DNA of 64,000 nucleotides from Gallaecimonas pentaromativorans (GTDB lineage Bacteria; Pseudomonadota; Gammaproteobacteria; Enterobacterales; Gallaecimonadaceae): assembly GCF_003751625.1 (NCBI RefSeq), contig NZ_RJUL01000006.1, positions 248,001-312,000 on the forward strand, in the 5' to 3' direction. The translations under genes and the position numbers were made by a program. This document shows positions 33,387 through 41,690 of this stretch, piece after piece (the first letter of the stretch is position 1; each line of letters opens with the position of its first letter). The notes below the pieces were generated by a model. That model was not told the DNA's origin. It searched no databases and saw nothing but the letters and a program-made list of their open reading frames with translations.

Positions 33387-35426
33387 ATGACCAAGCCACT
33401 GTTGCTGGTTCCCCTTTGCACCGGTGTCGCCCAAACCTCCCTGAGCCTGGGGCTGGTGCACGCCTTGCAGCGGCAAGGCATCCGGGTTGGCTTTGGTAAG
33501 CTGATGCCCGCCGAGCGTGTCGATAAAGACCGGACCCTGGCCATCATGGCAAAGCTGGTAGAAAGCCCCGCGGCACTGGTTATCGACGATCTGGCACCTC
33601 TGGCCAGCCTGACAAAGCAGCTAACGGCCTTAACCGAAACCTCGCCTCTCCCCCTTATCATCGCCGGGCTTCCGGCCATCGACGGCGGCGCCAATCCGCT
33701 GAACCTGGAGCTGGCCAACGCCTTGGGACTAGATGTGCTGTTGCTGGGCAACGGCGCTCCGGCGAGCAAACTCCTTCCCCGTATTGAAAAGGTGCTGACC
33801 CAGCTTTCGAGCAGCCAGGTACAAGGGCTGGTACTGAACCAGTGGCCGGCCGATAACAGCGACGGGCCCATCAGTAAACTGGGCCAGGGTAGCCAGAGCA
33901 AGCCAGAAGACACCCTTGCCTCAGCGCTGCCGGTTCCGCTTTGGGCCACCATTCCCTGGGTGCCAAGGCTGCTCGCTCCCCGCATCGAAGACGTGGCCCG
34001 GCACCTCGGCGCCCTGCCCCTTTGCAGCGGCGATTGGTCTACCCGGCGGGTAAAGGAGGTGATCCTCGAGTCCCGCTCCCTGACCAATATGGCAACACTG
34101 TTTAAACCGGGCGCGCTGTTGGTGACCTCGGGGGACCGCAGCGACCTTATCGTTGCCGCCGCTCTTGCCACCCGCAACGGTTTGCAGCTTGGCGGGTTGT
34201 TGCTCACCGGCGGCTACCAGCCAGAGCCGGCGATCATGGATTTGTGTGAAGGCGCCTTTGACGATGGCCTGCCGATGCTGCTGGTGGAAGACGACACCTG
34301 GCATACCTCCCAGGCCCTACAAGCGCTGTCACTGCACCTGGAGGTGGACGACAGTAATCGCCAGCGCTGGATCATGGAATGGATAGCCGACCATCTCGAC
34401 ACCGAGGCGCTGCTGCGCCGCCATCAAGGTGAAGAAAAACGGCTCTCCCCCACCGCTTTTCGCTACCAGTTGATGCAAAAAGCCCGGCGCCAACGCCAGC
34501 GGGTGCTGCTGCCAGAAGGTGAAGATGCCAGGGTGGTGGAAGCGGCGGTCAAGGCGGCGCAGCTGGGAATAGCCCAGTGCCTGCTGCTGGGAAACCCGGC
34601 CCGCATCCGCGCCGTGGCACAAAGCCATGATGTGCAGTTAAGCCATGACGTGGTCATTATCGACCCCGATTCCATTCGGGAGCGCTACGTGGCGCCGATG
34701 ATGAAGCTGCGCCAGCACAAAGGCCTGGAAGAAGTCATGGCCAGAGAGCAGCTACAAGACAACAACGTGCTGGGCGCCATGATGCTGGCCCAAGACGAGG
34801 CCGATGCCATGGTCAGCGGCGCCCAGGGCACTACCCTCAGCACCTTGCGCCCGGCGCTGCAGCTCATTAAAACAGCGCCGGGGCAATCTCTGGTTTCCAG
34901 CGCCTTTTTACTGCTGCTGCCTGATCAGGTGCTTATCTATGGCGATTGCGCCATCAACCCCAGCCCCAATGCCCAGCAACTTGCCGAAATTGCCTTGCAA
35001 TGCGCCGATACGGCTGCCTTGTTTGACCTTACCCCGCAGGTGGCGATGATCAGCACCGCCAGCAGCCAGCCCAAGGTGCAACAAGCCACAGCGCAGGCCA
35101 GAGCCCAGGCACCCCGGCTGGTAATAGAAGGGCCTCTTGCCTACGACACCGCCATTATCGAGTCCCTGGCCCGGGCCAAAGCGCCGGGCAGCCCTATTGC
35201 CGGGCGCTCCAATGTTTTTATTTTTCCCGAACTCAACCTCGGATACAGCACCTTTCAAACCGTGCGGCGCTCTGCAGAGCTGGTGACCCTGGGACCCATG
35301 GTGCAGGGGCTTAAAAAGCCGGTGAACGACCTGTCACGAGACGCCAGTATCCATGACATCGTGCAAACCATCGCTTTGACTGCGGTACAGGCCGCAAACC
35401 CGGGCATAAAAAAAGCAGCGACTTAA
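33387..35426 (+). CDS. pta: phosphate acetyltransferase
   Basis: 679-residue enzyme converting acetyl-CoA and phosphate to acetyl-phosphate and CoA. It has the long gammaproteobacterial layout: an N-terminal P-loop-like domain (LLVPLCTGVAQTSLSLGLVHAL), a DRTGG-type middle domain (~220-340) and the catalytic PTA domain (VLLPEGEDARVVEAAV, MVSGAQGTTLSTLRPALQ, IEGPLAYDTAI, NVFIFPELNLGYSTFQTVRR). E. coli Pta is 714. AAAGGACATTCC precedes ATG 33387. The usual partner gene for acetate kinase is not here. The stop codon lies inside the terminator palindrome. Confidence 0.96.
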   Translation: MTKPLLLVPLCTGVAQTSLSLGLVHALQRQGIRVGFGKLMPAERVDKDRTLAIMAKLVESPAALVIDDLAPLASLTKQLTALTETSPLPLIIAGLPAIDGGANPLNLELANALGLDVLLLGNGAPASKLLPRIEKVLTQLSSSQVQGLVLNQWPADNSDGPISKLGQGSQSKPEDTLASALPVPLWATIPWVPRLLAPRIEDVARHLGALPLCSGDWSTRRVKEVILESRSLTNMATLFKPGALLVTSGDRSDLIVAAALATRNGLQLGGLLLTGGYQPEPAIMDLCEGAFDDGLPMLLVEDDTWHTSQALQALSLHLEVDDSNRQRWIMEWIADHLDTEALLRRHQGEEKRLSPTAFRYQLMQKARRQRQRVLLPEGEDARVVEAAVKAAQLGIAQCLLLGNPARIRAVAQSHDVQLSHDVVIIDPDSIRERYVAPMMKLRQHKGLEEVMAREQLQDNNVLGAMMLAQDEADAMVSGAQGTTLSTLRPALQLIKTAPGQSLVSSAFLLLLPDQVLIYGDCAINPSPNAQQLAEIALQCADTAALFDLTPQVAMISTASSQPKVQQATAQARAQAPRLVIEGPLAYDTAIIESLARAKAPGSPIAGRSNVFIFPELNLGYSTFQTVRRSAELVTLGPMVQGLKKPVNDLSRDASIHDIVQTIALTAVQAANPGIKKAAT

Positions 35427-35438
35427 GTCGCTGCTTTT
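35411..35438 (+). terminator. terminator of pta overlapping its stop codon
   Basis: A perfect 14+14-base palindrome (AAAAGCAGCGACTT and its complement) surrounds the TAA at 35424-35426; the right arm ends in TTTT. Confidence 0.8.
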
Positions 35439-35450
35439 CGCACAAAAAAG

Positions 35451-35475
35451 AAAAGGCCAGTCAGACTGGCCTTTT
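35451..35475. terminator. second terminator hairpin, usable on both strands
   Basis: AAAAGGCCAG pairs with CTGGCCTTTT. On the minus strand TTTTCTTTTTT follows the stem, so it is the natural end of the small leftward transcription unit at 35544-35707. On the plus strand it backs up the pta terminator. Confidence 0.85.
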
Positions 35476-35543
35476 GGTTTTGTGTACCACTGCAGTGCAA
35501 TGATTGCACAAAGTACCCCGTTTTTTTGCTGCTTGCTTTTATT

Positions 35544-35657
35544 TTATTTACCGCACTCGACGGTGGGCATTCTTATTTTTGTTTCCCTTTTGTGTAACCC
35601 CTGGCCATCCTTAGCCAAGTCTTCTCCCCCAACGAGAATTCTTTTTTGAGTCCGCAT
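35544..35657 (-). CDS. small basic protein (37 residues), probable hidden gene
   Basis: The frame starts MRTQKRILVGGEDL and ends RMPTVECGK, with many Lys and Arg and one Cys. It sits in a complete small transcription unit on the minus strand: a sigma-70 promoter (35679-35707), a leader of about 15-20 bases, GAGG six bases before the ATG, 37 codons, and a U-rich terminator (35451-35475). A second initiation site within the frame (GGGGGAG before TTG) would give 24 residues. Codon use (AGA, AGG, ATA, GGG) is unlike neighbours, so this may be a recent gene or an RNA with a chance frame. I do not recognise the family. Confidence 0.5.
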   Translation of the reverse strand: MRTQKRILVGGEDLAKDGQGLHKRETKIRMPTVECGK

Positions 35658-35678
35658 CTCGCGCCTCAAGTGGTGCTA

Positions 35679-35707
35679 ACTATATGACCTCTTTACGCAC
35701 ACGTAAA
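35679..35707 (-). promoter_or_regulatory. promoter of the small gene, overlapping a LiuR-like palindrome
   Basis: On the minus strand TTTACG (35702-35707), 17 bases, TATAGT (35679-35684). The -35 box is one arm of TTTAC-GCACAC-GTAAA (35692-35707). A second, weaker copy ATTAC-CCTTGC-GTAAA lies at 35746-35761. The same palindrome type stands before liuR, the thiolase operon and etfB. Confidence 0.55.
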
Positions 35708-35762
35708 GTGATAAATAGAAAAAACCAACTGAGCAGACCAGTTTCATTACCCTTGCGTAAAC

Positions 35763-36740
35763 TCAAGGCTTAATTTCTTCGTCAGTGGGAGGGAGTTGTT
35801 CGGGTTGAGCGACTTCTTCTTCGCTTTCATCCACCGGCTCGGGATGGATCCCCAGGTAAGCCAACTCTGCCAATAGGAACTTGGACATCCTCTCGACACA
35901 GGCCTCGCCTTCGGCAATGGCTTCTTCGGCGCGGTGAAACTCCATGATGTTGATTTCCGACACCCGGGGCTTGAGTTCCATTTCCGGCGGGTCCCCTGCC
36001 ATGCGGGCGCGGGTAATACGCTCTTGCATGATGTTGATGGCGCCGCTCATCACGTTCCACATGGACGGCAGGGCCGGCTCTTTCTCCTTGGCGCCGCGTT
36101 CCGGGCGAATTCGGCTGATCCACTGGCGCAGCATGCCCTCTTCTTCTTCTTCCTCTTCTTCTACTGCCACCTTATGGGGCTGATCGCCTGCCAGGTTGAC
36201 GGCAATAACGATCTCGGCGCCCATGGCCCGAGCCAGGGACACTGGCACTGGATTTACCACGGCGCCGTCAATCAAGAGGTGATTGTCACGGTAGATGGGC
36301 ACGAAGATCCCCGGCATGGCGCAGGAGGCACGCACCGCCGAGACCATGTCGCCGTCCTGGATCCACAGCTCGCGGCCGGTATTGAGGTCGGTCGCTACCA
36401 CCCCAAAGGGCAGCTTGGTTTCAGAGAAGTCTTTGTGCTTCATGCCATTGGCAATCACGTTAAAGACCTTGTCGCCGGAAAAAAGCCCCCGGCCACTAAA
36501 GGTGGGGTCCAGCAGCGACATTACCTGCAGCTTGGTAAAACCGCGCACCCAGGATTCGAGCCGGCCAAGGTTCCCACCAGCATAAGCCGCGCCAACCAAA
36601 GCACCGATGGAGCAACCACTGATAAGGTCGGGCTTGATGCCCAACTTGGCCAGTCCATTGAGAATACCGATATGCGCCCACCCCTTGGCCGCGCCGCTGC
36701 CAAGGGCAATACCCAAAATCGGCCTATGACGACCTGTCAT
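35763..36740 (-). CDS. patatin-like phospholipase, RssA family
   Basis: 325-residue predicted acyl hydrolase. LGIALGSGAAKGWAHIGIL is the oxyanion loop, ISGCSIGALVGAAYA holds the Ser in GxSxG, and LLIDGAVVNPVPVSLARAMGAE has the catalytic Asp in D-G-A, in the layout of E. coli RssA. After the catalytic domain come an acidic stretch (eight Glu in a row, ~residue 217) and a helical C-terminus ending in an acidic tail. No rssB neighbour is present. I start at ATG 36740 because AGGAGG is nine bases upstream. Confidence 0.9.
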   Translation of the reverse strand: MTGRHRPILGIALGSGAAKGWAHIGILNGLAKLGIKPDLISGCSIGALVGAAYAGGNLGRLESWVRGFTKLQVMSLLDPTFSGRGLFSGDKVFNVIANGMKHKDFSETKLPFGVVATDLNTGRELWIQDGDMVSAVRASCAMPGIFVPIYRDNHLLIDGAVVNPVPVSLARAMGAEIVIAVNLAGDQPHKVAVEEEEEEEEGMLRQWISRIRPERGAKEKEPALPSMWNVMSGAINIMQERITRARMAGDPPEMELKPRVSEINIMEFHRAEEAIAEGEACVERMSKFLLAELAYLGIHPEPVDESEEEVAQPEQLPPTDEEIKP

Positions 36741-36929
36741 CTGTGGTTTCCTCCTCTTAATCCTGCTTAGGGCCAGACTACCAGTTTGCCGACCAGGGCC
36801 CAATAAAAAGGCTGTTTGCAGCTTTTACCATAACCTTAATCGGATATATCAATACTGACCGGCAACGCTGCGTAATCGCTTCGGGGAACTATCCTTTATT
36901 AACCAACCCTAAAGTTAATGGAGAGCGAT

Positions 36930-37088
36930 ATGAAAGACCCATACCAAGGCCCGGAGCGCCGGTTTCACGAGCGTCGCTGCGGCCATGAGCGCCGCGAAGA
37001 AATGCGTTGGGAGCCCGACAAAGAAGACCGTCGGCGCAGCGAAGGCCGCCGCAGTTGCGATAAACAAAACAGTTTGTGGCAACGCTAG
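36930..37088 (+). CDS. small Arg/Glu-rich protein (52 residues)
   Basis: MKDPYQGPERRFHERRCGHERREEMRWEPDKEDRRRSEGRR in outline: repeated ERR/DRR units spaced 6-8 residues apart, with a Cys at 17 and 43. GGAGAG stands before the ATG, and a promoter-like TTTACC-17-TATCAA lies at 36824-36852. Short proteins with PERR...RR...DRR patterns occur in many Shewanella- and Pseudomonas-type genomes, without known function (from memory). Divergent from the RssA-like gene. Confidence 0.72.
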   Translation: MKDPYQGPERRFHERRCGHERREEMRWEPDKEDRRRSEGRRSCDKQNSLWQR

Positions 37089-37154
37089 GGGCTTGTATTT
37101 GGTTTCGCAAAGCTCCATAACGTACTCATAGGCATTTTTGAAAGGCAGTATCTG

Positions 37155-37457
37155 ATGTTCTCCTTCTCCCCGGCTCTTCGTAGCGTAACCTGGGTCATCC
37201 TGATGACCCAGCTCGCTTGGCTGAGCCTGGGTGAAGCGGTAGCCCAATCCCAACAAGATGGCTATCAGCAGAGCCAGTTACTGGATCAGAACGCCAGCCC
37301 CGACCTGGACTCGTCCCTCCCCGGTACCCTTTCTCTCAGCCCCTGTAATGTCTTGGCCTGGACGCTGGCAAGAGAAAGCCATACCGAGCCCATGTCTTCG
37401 GCGCGGTGCCAACTGCCCCCTCCCCGGGCACCGCCGACTGACCTCACCGGTTTTTAG
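37155..37457 (+). CDS. hypothetical exported protein
   Basis: 100 residues. The N-terminus LRSVTWVILMTQLAWLSLGEAVAQS looks like a signal peptide with AVA cleavage. The rest is Ser/Pro/Gln-rich without a recognisable domain; one Cys pair (PCNV, RCQL). AAAGG is nine bases before the ATG. Codon use fits the genome. It lies 66 bases after the small Arg-rich gene and 41 before the CBS gene, possibly in one operon. No function can be given. Confidence 0.5.
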   Translation: MFSFSPALRSVTWVILMTQLAWLSLGEAVAQSQQDGYQQSQLLDQNASPDLDSSLPGTLSLSPCNVLAWTLARESHTEPMSSARCQLPPPRAPPTDLTGF

Positions 37458-37498
37458 TCAAGCAGTCAAAAAAACAGTTAGGTTCAGTAGAGGTAGTT

Positions 37499-38077
37499 AT
37501 GAACAATTTCAGCGCCATTCCCACCGTCGCAATGACCGACGTAGACCATTTTGTTGATGCCGAATATCCCGCTCAATTGAGCCTGGAAAGCCCGGCCGCC
37601 TGGATCACCACCGACTTTGCCCGCCGCGCCCCTTTGGTTATCGAGCATGACGTCAAGGTTGACGACGCCCTGTACATGATGAAAAAGGCCCACGTCAAAG
37701 CCAAACTGGTGGTGGATGCCAACAACCGTTTCTTAGGCATCGTCAGTGCTTCTGACTTGCAGAGCCACAAAGTGCTGATGCATGCCACCAACAAGGCCAT
37801 CCATCGCAACGAGGTCACCGTGGGTGACGTGATGGTCGACAAGGCCCACCTGCACGGTTTTGCCTACCAGGAGCTGGAAAGCGCCACCATCGGTGACGTG
37901 CTCTACACCCTGCAAGAGCTGGGCGAGCAGCACATCCTGCTGCTGGATAAAAAGATGAACAGCCTGCGCGGCATGATCTCCGCTGCCGATATCGCCCGCG
38001 CCCTGCACATCCCTATCGATATCACCCAACGCGCCTACAGCTTTGCCGAAGTATTCCATGTGCTGAAATCCGCCTGA
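37499..38077 (+). CDS. CBS domain-containing protein
   Basis: 192-residue soluble protein with two CBS domains: VDDALYMMKKAHVKAKLVVDANNRFLGIVSASDLQ (~60-95) and IGDVLYTLQELGEQHILLLDKKMNSLRGMISAADIARAL (~130-175). Such pairs bind adenine nucleotides and control other proteins. No fused effector domain is present, so it may be a stand-alone energy sensor. GAGG lies before ATG 37499. Confidence 0.9.
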   Translation: MNNFSAIPTVAMTDVDHFVDAEYPAQLSLESPAAWITTDFARRAPLVIEHDVKVDDALYMMKKAHVKAKLVVDANNRFLGIVSASDLQSHKVLMHATNKAIHRNEVTVGDVMVDKAHLHGFAYQELESATIGDVLYTLQELGEQHILLLDKKMNSLRGMISAADIARALHIPIDITQRAYSFAEVFHVLKSA

Positions 38078-38103
38078 TTACGCACAAACCAACGTCTTAT
38101 GTT

Positions 38104-38130
38104 GACCGGCCTGATGGCCGGTCTTTTTTT
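38104..38130 (+). terminator. rho-independent terminator of the CBS gene
   Basis: The stem GACCGGCC/GGCCGGTC with a TGAT loop is followed by seven T. Confidence 0.9.
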
Positions 38131-38166
38131 GGGGCGTAATAACCCATCCAGCCCAAAGCCAGGCAC

Positions 38167-38195
38167 AAAAAAGCCGGCCTTGAGGCCGGCTTTTT
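38167..38195 (-). terminator. rho-independent terminator of putP
   Basis: The stem AAGCCGGCC/GGCCGGCTT with a TTGA loop is followed by six U on the minus strand. Confidence 0.9.
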
Positions 38196-38207
38196 GACTG
38201 CTCTCAC

Positions 38208-39731
38208 TTAGGCATGTTCTTCGATGATTTTCTCCATCTCGTCGAAGTGGCCACGCATCGCCTCACTCGGCGCCGGCGTCACCAAGCTGACCACCACAAT
38301 GGCAATTGAGCTCAGGATAAAGCCGGGCACAATTTCATAGAGGTAGGCTGACAGCGGCTTGCCGTCGATGGTAACAGGGCCGTAAATCCAGAACAGCACC
38401 GTTGCCGCGCCCACCAGCATACCGGCCAGAGCGCCCTGGCGAGTCATGCGCTTCCAAAAAAGCGCCAGGATGATCACCGGGCCAAAGGCGGCACCAAAAC
38501 CGGCCCAGGCGTTACTGACCAGGCTCAAAATGCTGTTTTCCGGGTTCCAGGCCAAGACGATGGCCACCACCGAAACCAACAACACTGACAAGCGCCCTAC
38601 CAACACCAGCTCCTTTTGGGTGGCGTCGCGGTGCACGAAGGCCTTGTAGAAGTCTTCGGTCAGGGAGCTGGAGGTGACCAGCAGTTGCGACGAAATGGTG
38701 CTCATGATCGCCGCCAGAATGGCCGCCAGCAAGAAGCCGCCAATCAAGGGACTGAACAGGAATTGGGAGAACACGATAAAGATGGTCTCCGGGTCATCCA
38801 GGGTCATCTTCGTCTTGGCCACATAGGCAATGCCCACAAAACCGGTTGCCAGGGCGCCGATGATGGACACCACCATCCAGCTGATACCGATGCGGCGGGC
38901 AGTTTTGATGTCGCTCACCGAGCGAATGGCCATAAAGCGCACGATGATGTGCGGCTGGCCAAAATAGCCAAGGCCCCAGGCCAGCAGGGAAATGATCCCC
39001 AAGGTCGACACGTCTTGAAGCACACCGGATTTGGCGGCGTCTTTGAAGAAATCAAGATACAGCGGGTTAAGCCCTTCAACCTTGTGCACCGTCGCGCTCA
39101 CGCCACCCAAATCGGTAAAGGCAACAATGGGCACCAGCACCAGGGCGATAAGCATAATGCAGCCCTGCACAAAGTCGGTCATGGAGACCGCCAAAAAGCC
39201 GCCAAAGAGGGTATAGGCGCACACCACGGCAGCAGTAACGATAAGGCCGGTGCCGTAAGACATGCCAAAGGAGCTATCGAACAGCTTGCCGCCGGCGACC
39301 AAGGAAGCCGAGGTATAGAGGGTAAAGAAGATGATGATCACCACCGAGGACAACAGCCGCAAATGGCGTTTGTGGTCTTCAAAGCGGTTACCGAAGAAAT
39401 CGGGAATGGTGATGGAGTCATGGGCGACTTCGGTATAGGTGCGAAGCCGCGGCGCCACGATGATGTAGTTAAGAAACGCGCCGATGACCAAACCCACTGC
39501 AATCCACAACTGGGAGACACCGGAGACATAAATGGCACCGGGTAGACCCATCAGCATCCAGCCGCTCATATCAGAAGCGCCGGCAGAAAGCGCCGTTACC
39601 GCAGGGCCAAGGCCGCGACCGCCCAACATGTAGCCTGACACATCGTCCGTTGATTTTTTATAGGCATACAAACCAATGCCCAGCATGGCAATAAAGTAGG
39701 TTGCCAGCGAAATAAGCGTGCCTGTTTCCAC
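38208..39731 (-). CDS. putP: sodium/proline symporter
   Basis: 507-residue transporter of the sodium:solute symporter family (E. coli PutP 502). Signatures: YMLGGRGLGPAVTALSAGASDMSGWMLMGLPG, the GGFLAVSMTDFVQG region, GYFGQPHIIVRFMAIRS and NAWAGFGAAFGPVIIL. The start is GTG 39731 with CAGGAG six bases before. putA is not nearby. The 313-base region upstream (39732-40044) should hold its promoter; apart from that I see no gene, repeat or clear hairpin in it. Confidence 0.96.
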   Translation of the reverse strand: METGTLISLATYFIAMLGIGLYAYKKSTDDVSGYMLGGRGLGPAVTALSAGASDMSGWMLMGLPGAIYVSGVSQLWIAVGLVIGAFLNYIIVAPRLRTYTEVAHDSITIPDFFGNRFEDHKRHLRLLSSVVIIIFFTLYTSASLVAGGKLFDSSFGMSYGTGLIVTAAVVCAYTLFGGFLAVSMTDFVQGCIMLIALVLVPIVAFTDLGGVSATVHKVEGLNPLYLDFFKDAAKSGVLQDVSTLGIISLLAWGLGYFGQPHIIVRFMAIRSVSDIKTARRIGISWMVVSIIGALATGFVGIAYVAKTKMTLDDPETIFIVFSQFLFSPLIGGFLLAAILAAIMSTISSQLLVTSSSLTEDFYKAFVHRDATQKELVLVGRLSVLLVSVVAIVLAWNPENSILSLVSNAWAGFGAAFGPVIILALFWKRMTRQGALAGMLVGAATVLFWIYGPVTIDGKPLSAYLYEIVPGFILSSIAIVVVSLVTPAPSEAMRGHFDEMEKIIEEHA

Positions 39732-40044
39732 TCTGCACTCCTGTTTTTATTGGGTGAGTGTTGTGCTTACGTCTCGGCAAAAACGACAATATCGGCCGAC
39801 AAACGCGCACATTTCATTCGAGTTCAAACAAATACCTTAACATGGTGGAAGAATAATTTCTCCCCCGCATCCGGGCCGCTGCCGGGGCTATGGCAAGCAC
39901 CCCAGTGGTGGCGGCAAAGATTATGGTGTCAAAGCCTCAAAATGCGCAGTTACCACCAGCAAGGCAATAAAAACCCCGGCGACAACATGACGCCAGGGCA
40001 TATAAAAGGCAAGGGCACTGGGCCCTGTCAGGCCGGTAAAGCCA

Positions 40045-40803
40045 TTAAATGCGGATACCTCCGTCAATTTCCAGTACCCGAGCGGTGAAATAATCATTTT
40101 CAAAGATGAATTTCACGCCATGGGCAATTTCGTCGGGCAAACCCATTCGCCTTAAAGGTATTACCGACTCCATCCGCTCTATGGCTTCGGGCTTCATTTG
40201 GTCGGTCATGGCGGTTTTAACAACCCCAGGCGCGATGGCGCCGGTGCGAATACCAAAACGGGCCAGCTCCTTGCCCCAGGTCACCGCCATGGTGGCCACA
40301 GCCGCCTTGGAGGCCGAGTAGTTGGTCTGGCCCATGTTGCCAGCTCGGGACACGCTGGAGATGTTGACTATCACCCCTTGGGCGCCATTGGCCACCATGG
40401 TGGCTGCGGCTTCACGGCCACACAGAAACGTGCCCACCACGTTGACATTGATGACCGACTGGAACTGCTCCAGGCTCATCTTGCTCACCTGGCCGTCACG
40501 GACCTTGAGCAGCATACCGTCGCGCATTACCCCGGCGTTGTTGATAAGGCCGTTAAGGGTGCCAAAATCGTCACCGATGCGTTTGAAGGTGGCCTCAACA
40601 GCCGCCTCTTCGGTGATATTGCAGCCGTAGGCCAGGCCCTGGCTGCCGGCTTTTTCAACCAGACCCAGGGTCTGGGCTAGGTCAGCCTCGTTGATGTCAA
40701 TCAGCGCCAGCTTGGCGCCCTGCTCGGCCAGCATTACTGCCATGGCCTGGCCCAGGCCGCGTCCGGCACCGGTAACGGCAATCACCGCGTCGTTCAACTT
40801 CAT
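40045..40803 (-). CDS. short-chain dehydrogenase/reductase (FabG-like)
   Basis: 252-residue NAD(P)-dependent SDR. VTGAGRGLGQAMA is the cofactor motif, NNAGVMRDG the NNAG motif, SSVSRAGNMGQTNYSASKAA the Ser-Tyr-Lys active site. It is the last gene of the valine operon, two bases after mmsB. The same position holds an SDR in Shewanella. It may oxidise 2-methyl-3-hydroxybutyryl-CoA of the isoleucine branch or another hydroxyacyl-CoA (inference); its sequence is closer to 3-oxoacyl reductases. Confidence 0.9.
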   Translation of the reverse strand: MKLNDAVIAVTGAGRGLGQAMAVMLAEQGAKLALIDINEADLAQTLGLVEKAGSQGLAYGCNITEEAAVEATFKRIGDDFGTLNGLINNAGVMRDGMLLKVRDGQVSKMSLEQFQSVINVNVVGTFLCGREAAATMVANGAQGVIVNISSVSRAGNMGQTNYSASKAAVATMAVTWGKELARFGIRTGAIAPGVVKTAMTDQMKPEAIERMESVIPLRRMGLPDEIAHGVKFIFENDYFTARVLEIDGGIRI

Positions 40804-40805
40804 GG

Positions 40806-41681
40806 TTACTCCTCGAAAAGCGCCAGCAGGGACGAAAAGTCCTTGGCGCCATTACCTTTCTTGTTATGCATTTGATAGAGGGAGCGGGCCAGGCTGCCCA
40901 TGGGCACCGGTGCGGCCACTTCACCGGCCGCCCCCATGGCCAGTTCCAGATCCTTGCTCATCAGCTGGCTCATAAAGCCGCCCTGATAACCGTTGGACGC
41001 CGGGGCGTTGTCCATGACCCCGGGCACCGGGTTGTATTTTTCCAGCACCCAGTTGCCGCCGGAGCTGACCTTCATGATGTTGGAGAGCACCAAAGGGTCC
41101 AGGCCGTGAGCCATGCCCAGCTTCAGCGCCTCGCAGGTACCGGCCATCAGCACCGACAGCAGCATGTTGTTGCAGATCTTGGCCACCTGCCCTGCCCCGC
41201 CGAGGCCGGCGTGAAAGATGTTGGCGCCCATGGCATCCAGTACCGTTTTGGCCCGTTCAAAGGCCTGGTCGCTGCCACCGACGATAAAAGTGAGAGTGCC
41301 AGCATTGGCGCCAGCGGTGCCGCCGGAGACCGGCGCATCGACAAAATCGATACCCTTCTCGGCCGCAGCTTGATGCACCTTCTTGGCGGTGGCGGCGTCG
41401 ATGGTGGAAGAGTCGATAACCAGGGTGCCGGCTTCCAGTTTGGCCAGCAGCCCGTTATCGCCAAGGTAAATACCGGCCACCTGGTGCCCTGCCTGCAACA
41501 TGGTCACCACCACCGGGCAGCGGCAGGCACTGGCCAGGTCGCCGGCTTCGGCGCCGGCTGCCACTAGTTCGGCCACCGCCTTGGCATTGAGATCCACGGC
41601 CAGCACTTCATGGCCGGCCTTGAGCAGGTTTTTGGCCATGGGGCCGCCCATGTTGCCAAGACCGATAAAGGCAATTTTCAT
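40806..41681 (-). CDS. mmsB: 3-hydroxyisobutyrate dehydrogenase
   Basis: 291-residue enzyme oxidising 3-hydroxyisobutyrate to methylmalonate semialdehyde with NAD in valine breakdown. MKIAFIGLGNMGGPMAKNL is the signature N-terminus, DAPVSGGTAGANAGTL the substrate loop, and GQVAKICNNMLL holds the catalytic Lys. Start ATG 41681 follows AAGGAG at five bases. Between the CoA hydrolase and the SDR. A paralogue lies at 3037-3894. Confidence 0.95.
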   Translation of the reverse strand: MKIAFIGLGNMGGPMAKNLLKAGHEVLAVDLNAKAVAELVAAGAEAGDLASACRCPVVVTMLQAGHQVAGIYLGDNGLLAKLEAGTLVIDSSTIDAATAKKVHQAAAEKGIDFVDAPVSGGTAGANAGTLTFIVGGSDQAFERAKTVLDAMGANIFHAGLGGAGQVAKICNNMLLSVLMAGTCEALKLGMAHGLDPLVLSNIMKVSSGGNWVLEKYNPVPGVMDNAPASNGYQGGFMSQLMSKDLELAMGAAGEVAAPVPMGSLARSLYQMHNKKGNGAKDFSSLLALFEE

Positions 41682-41690
41682 AACCACTCC

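Noticed and set aside
35490-35520. Palindrome GTGCAATGATTGCAC before the second pta terminator
   Set aside because: No known operator type is matched and it lies downstream of both neighbouring genes; most likely part of the 3' region of the small unit.
36915-37256. 113-codon minus-strand frame with hydrophobic segments
   Set aside because: It is antisense to the small Arg-rich gene, which has the better ribosome site; hydrophobicity arises from the complement of Arg/Glu codons.
39921-40103. 60-codon minus-strand frame downstream of the SDR gene
   Set aside because: It overlaps the SDR 3' end in another frame and lacks a ribosome site near the hydrophobic part.
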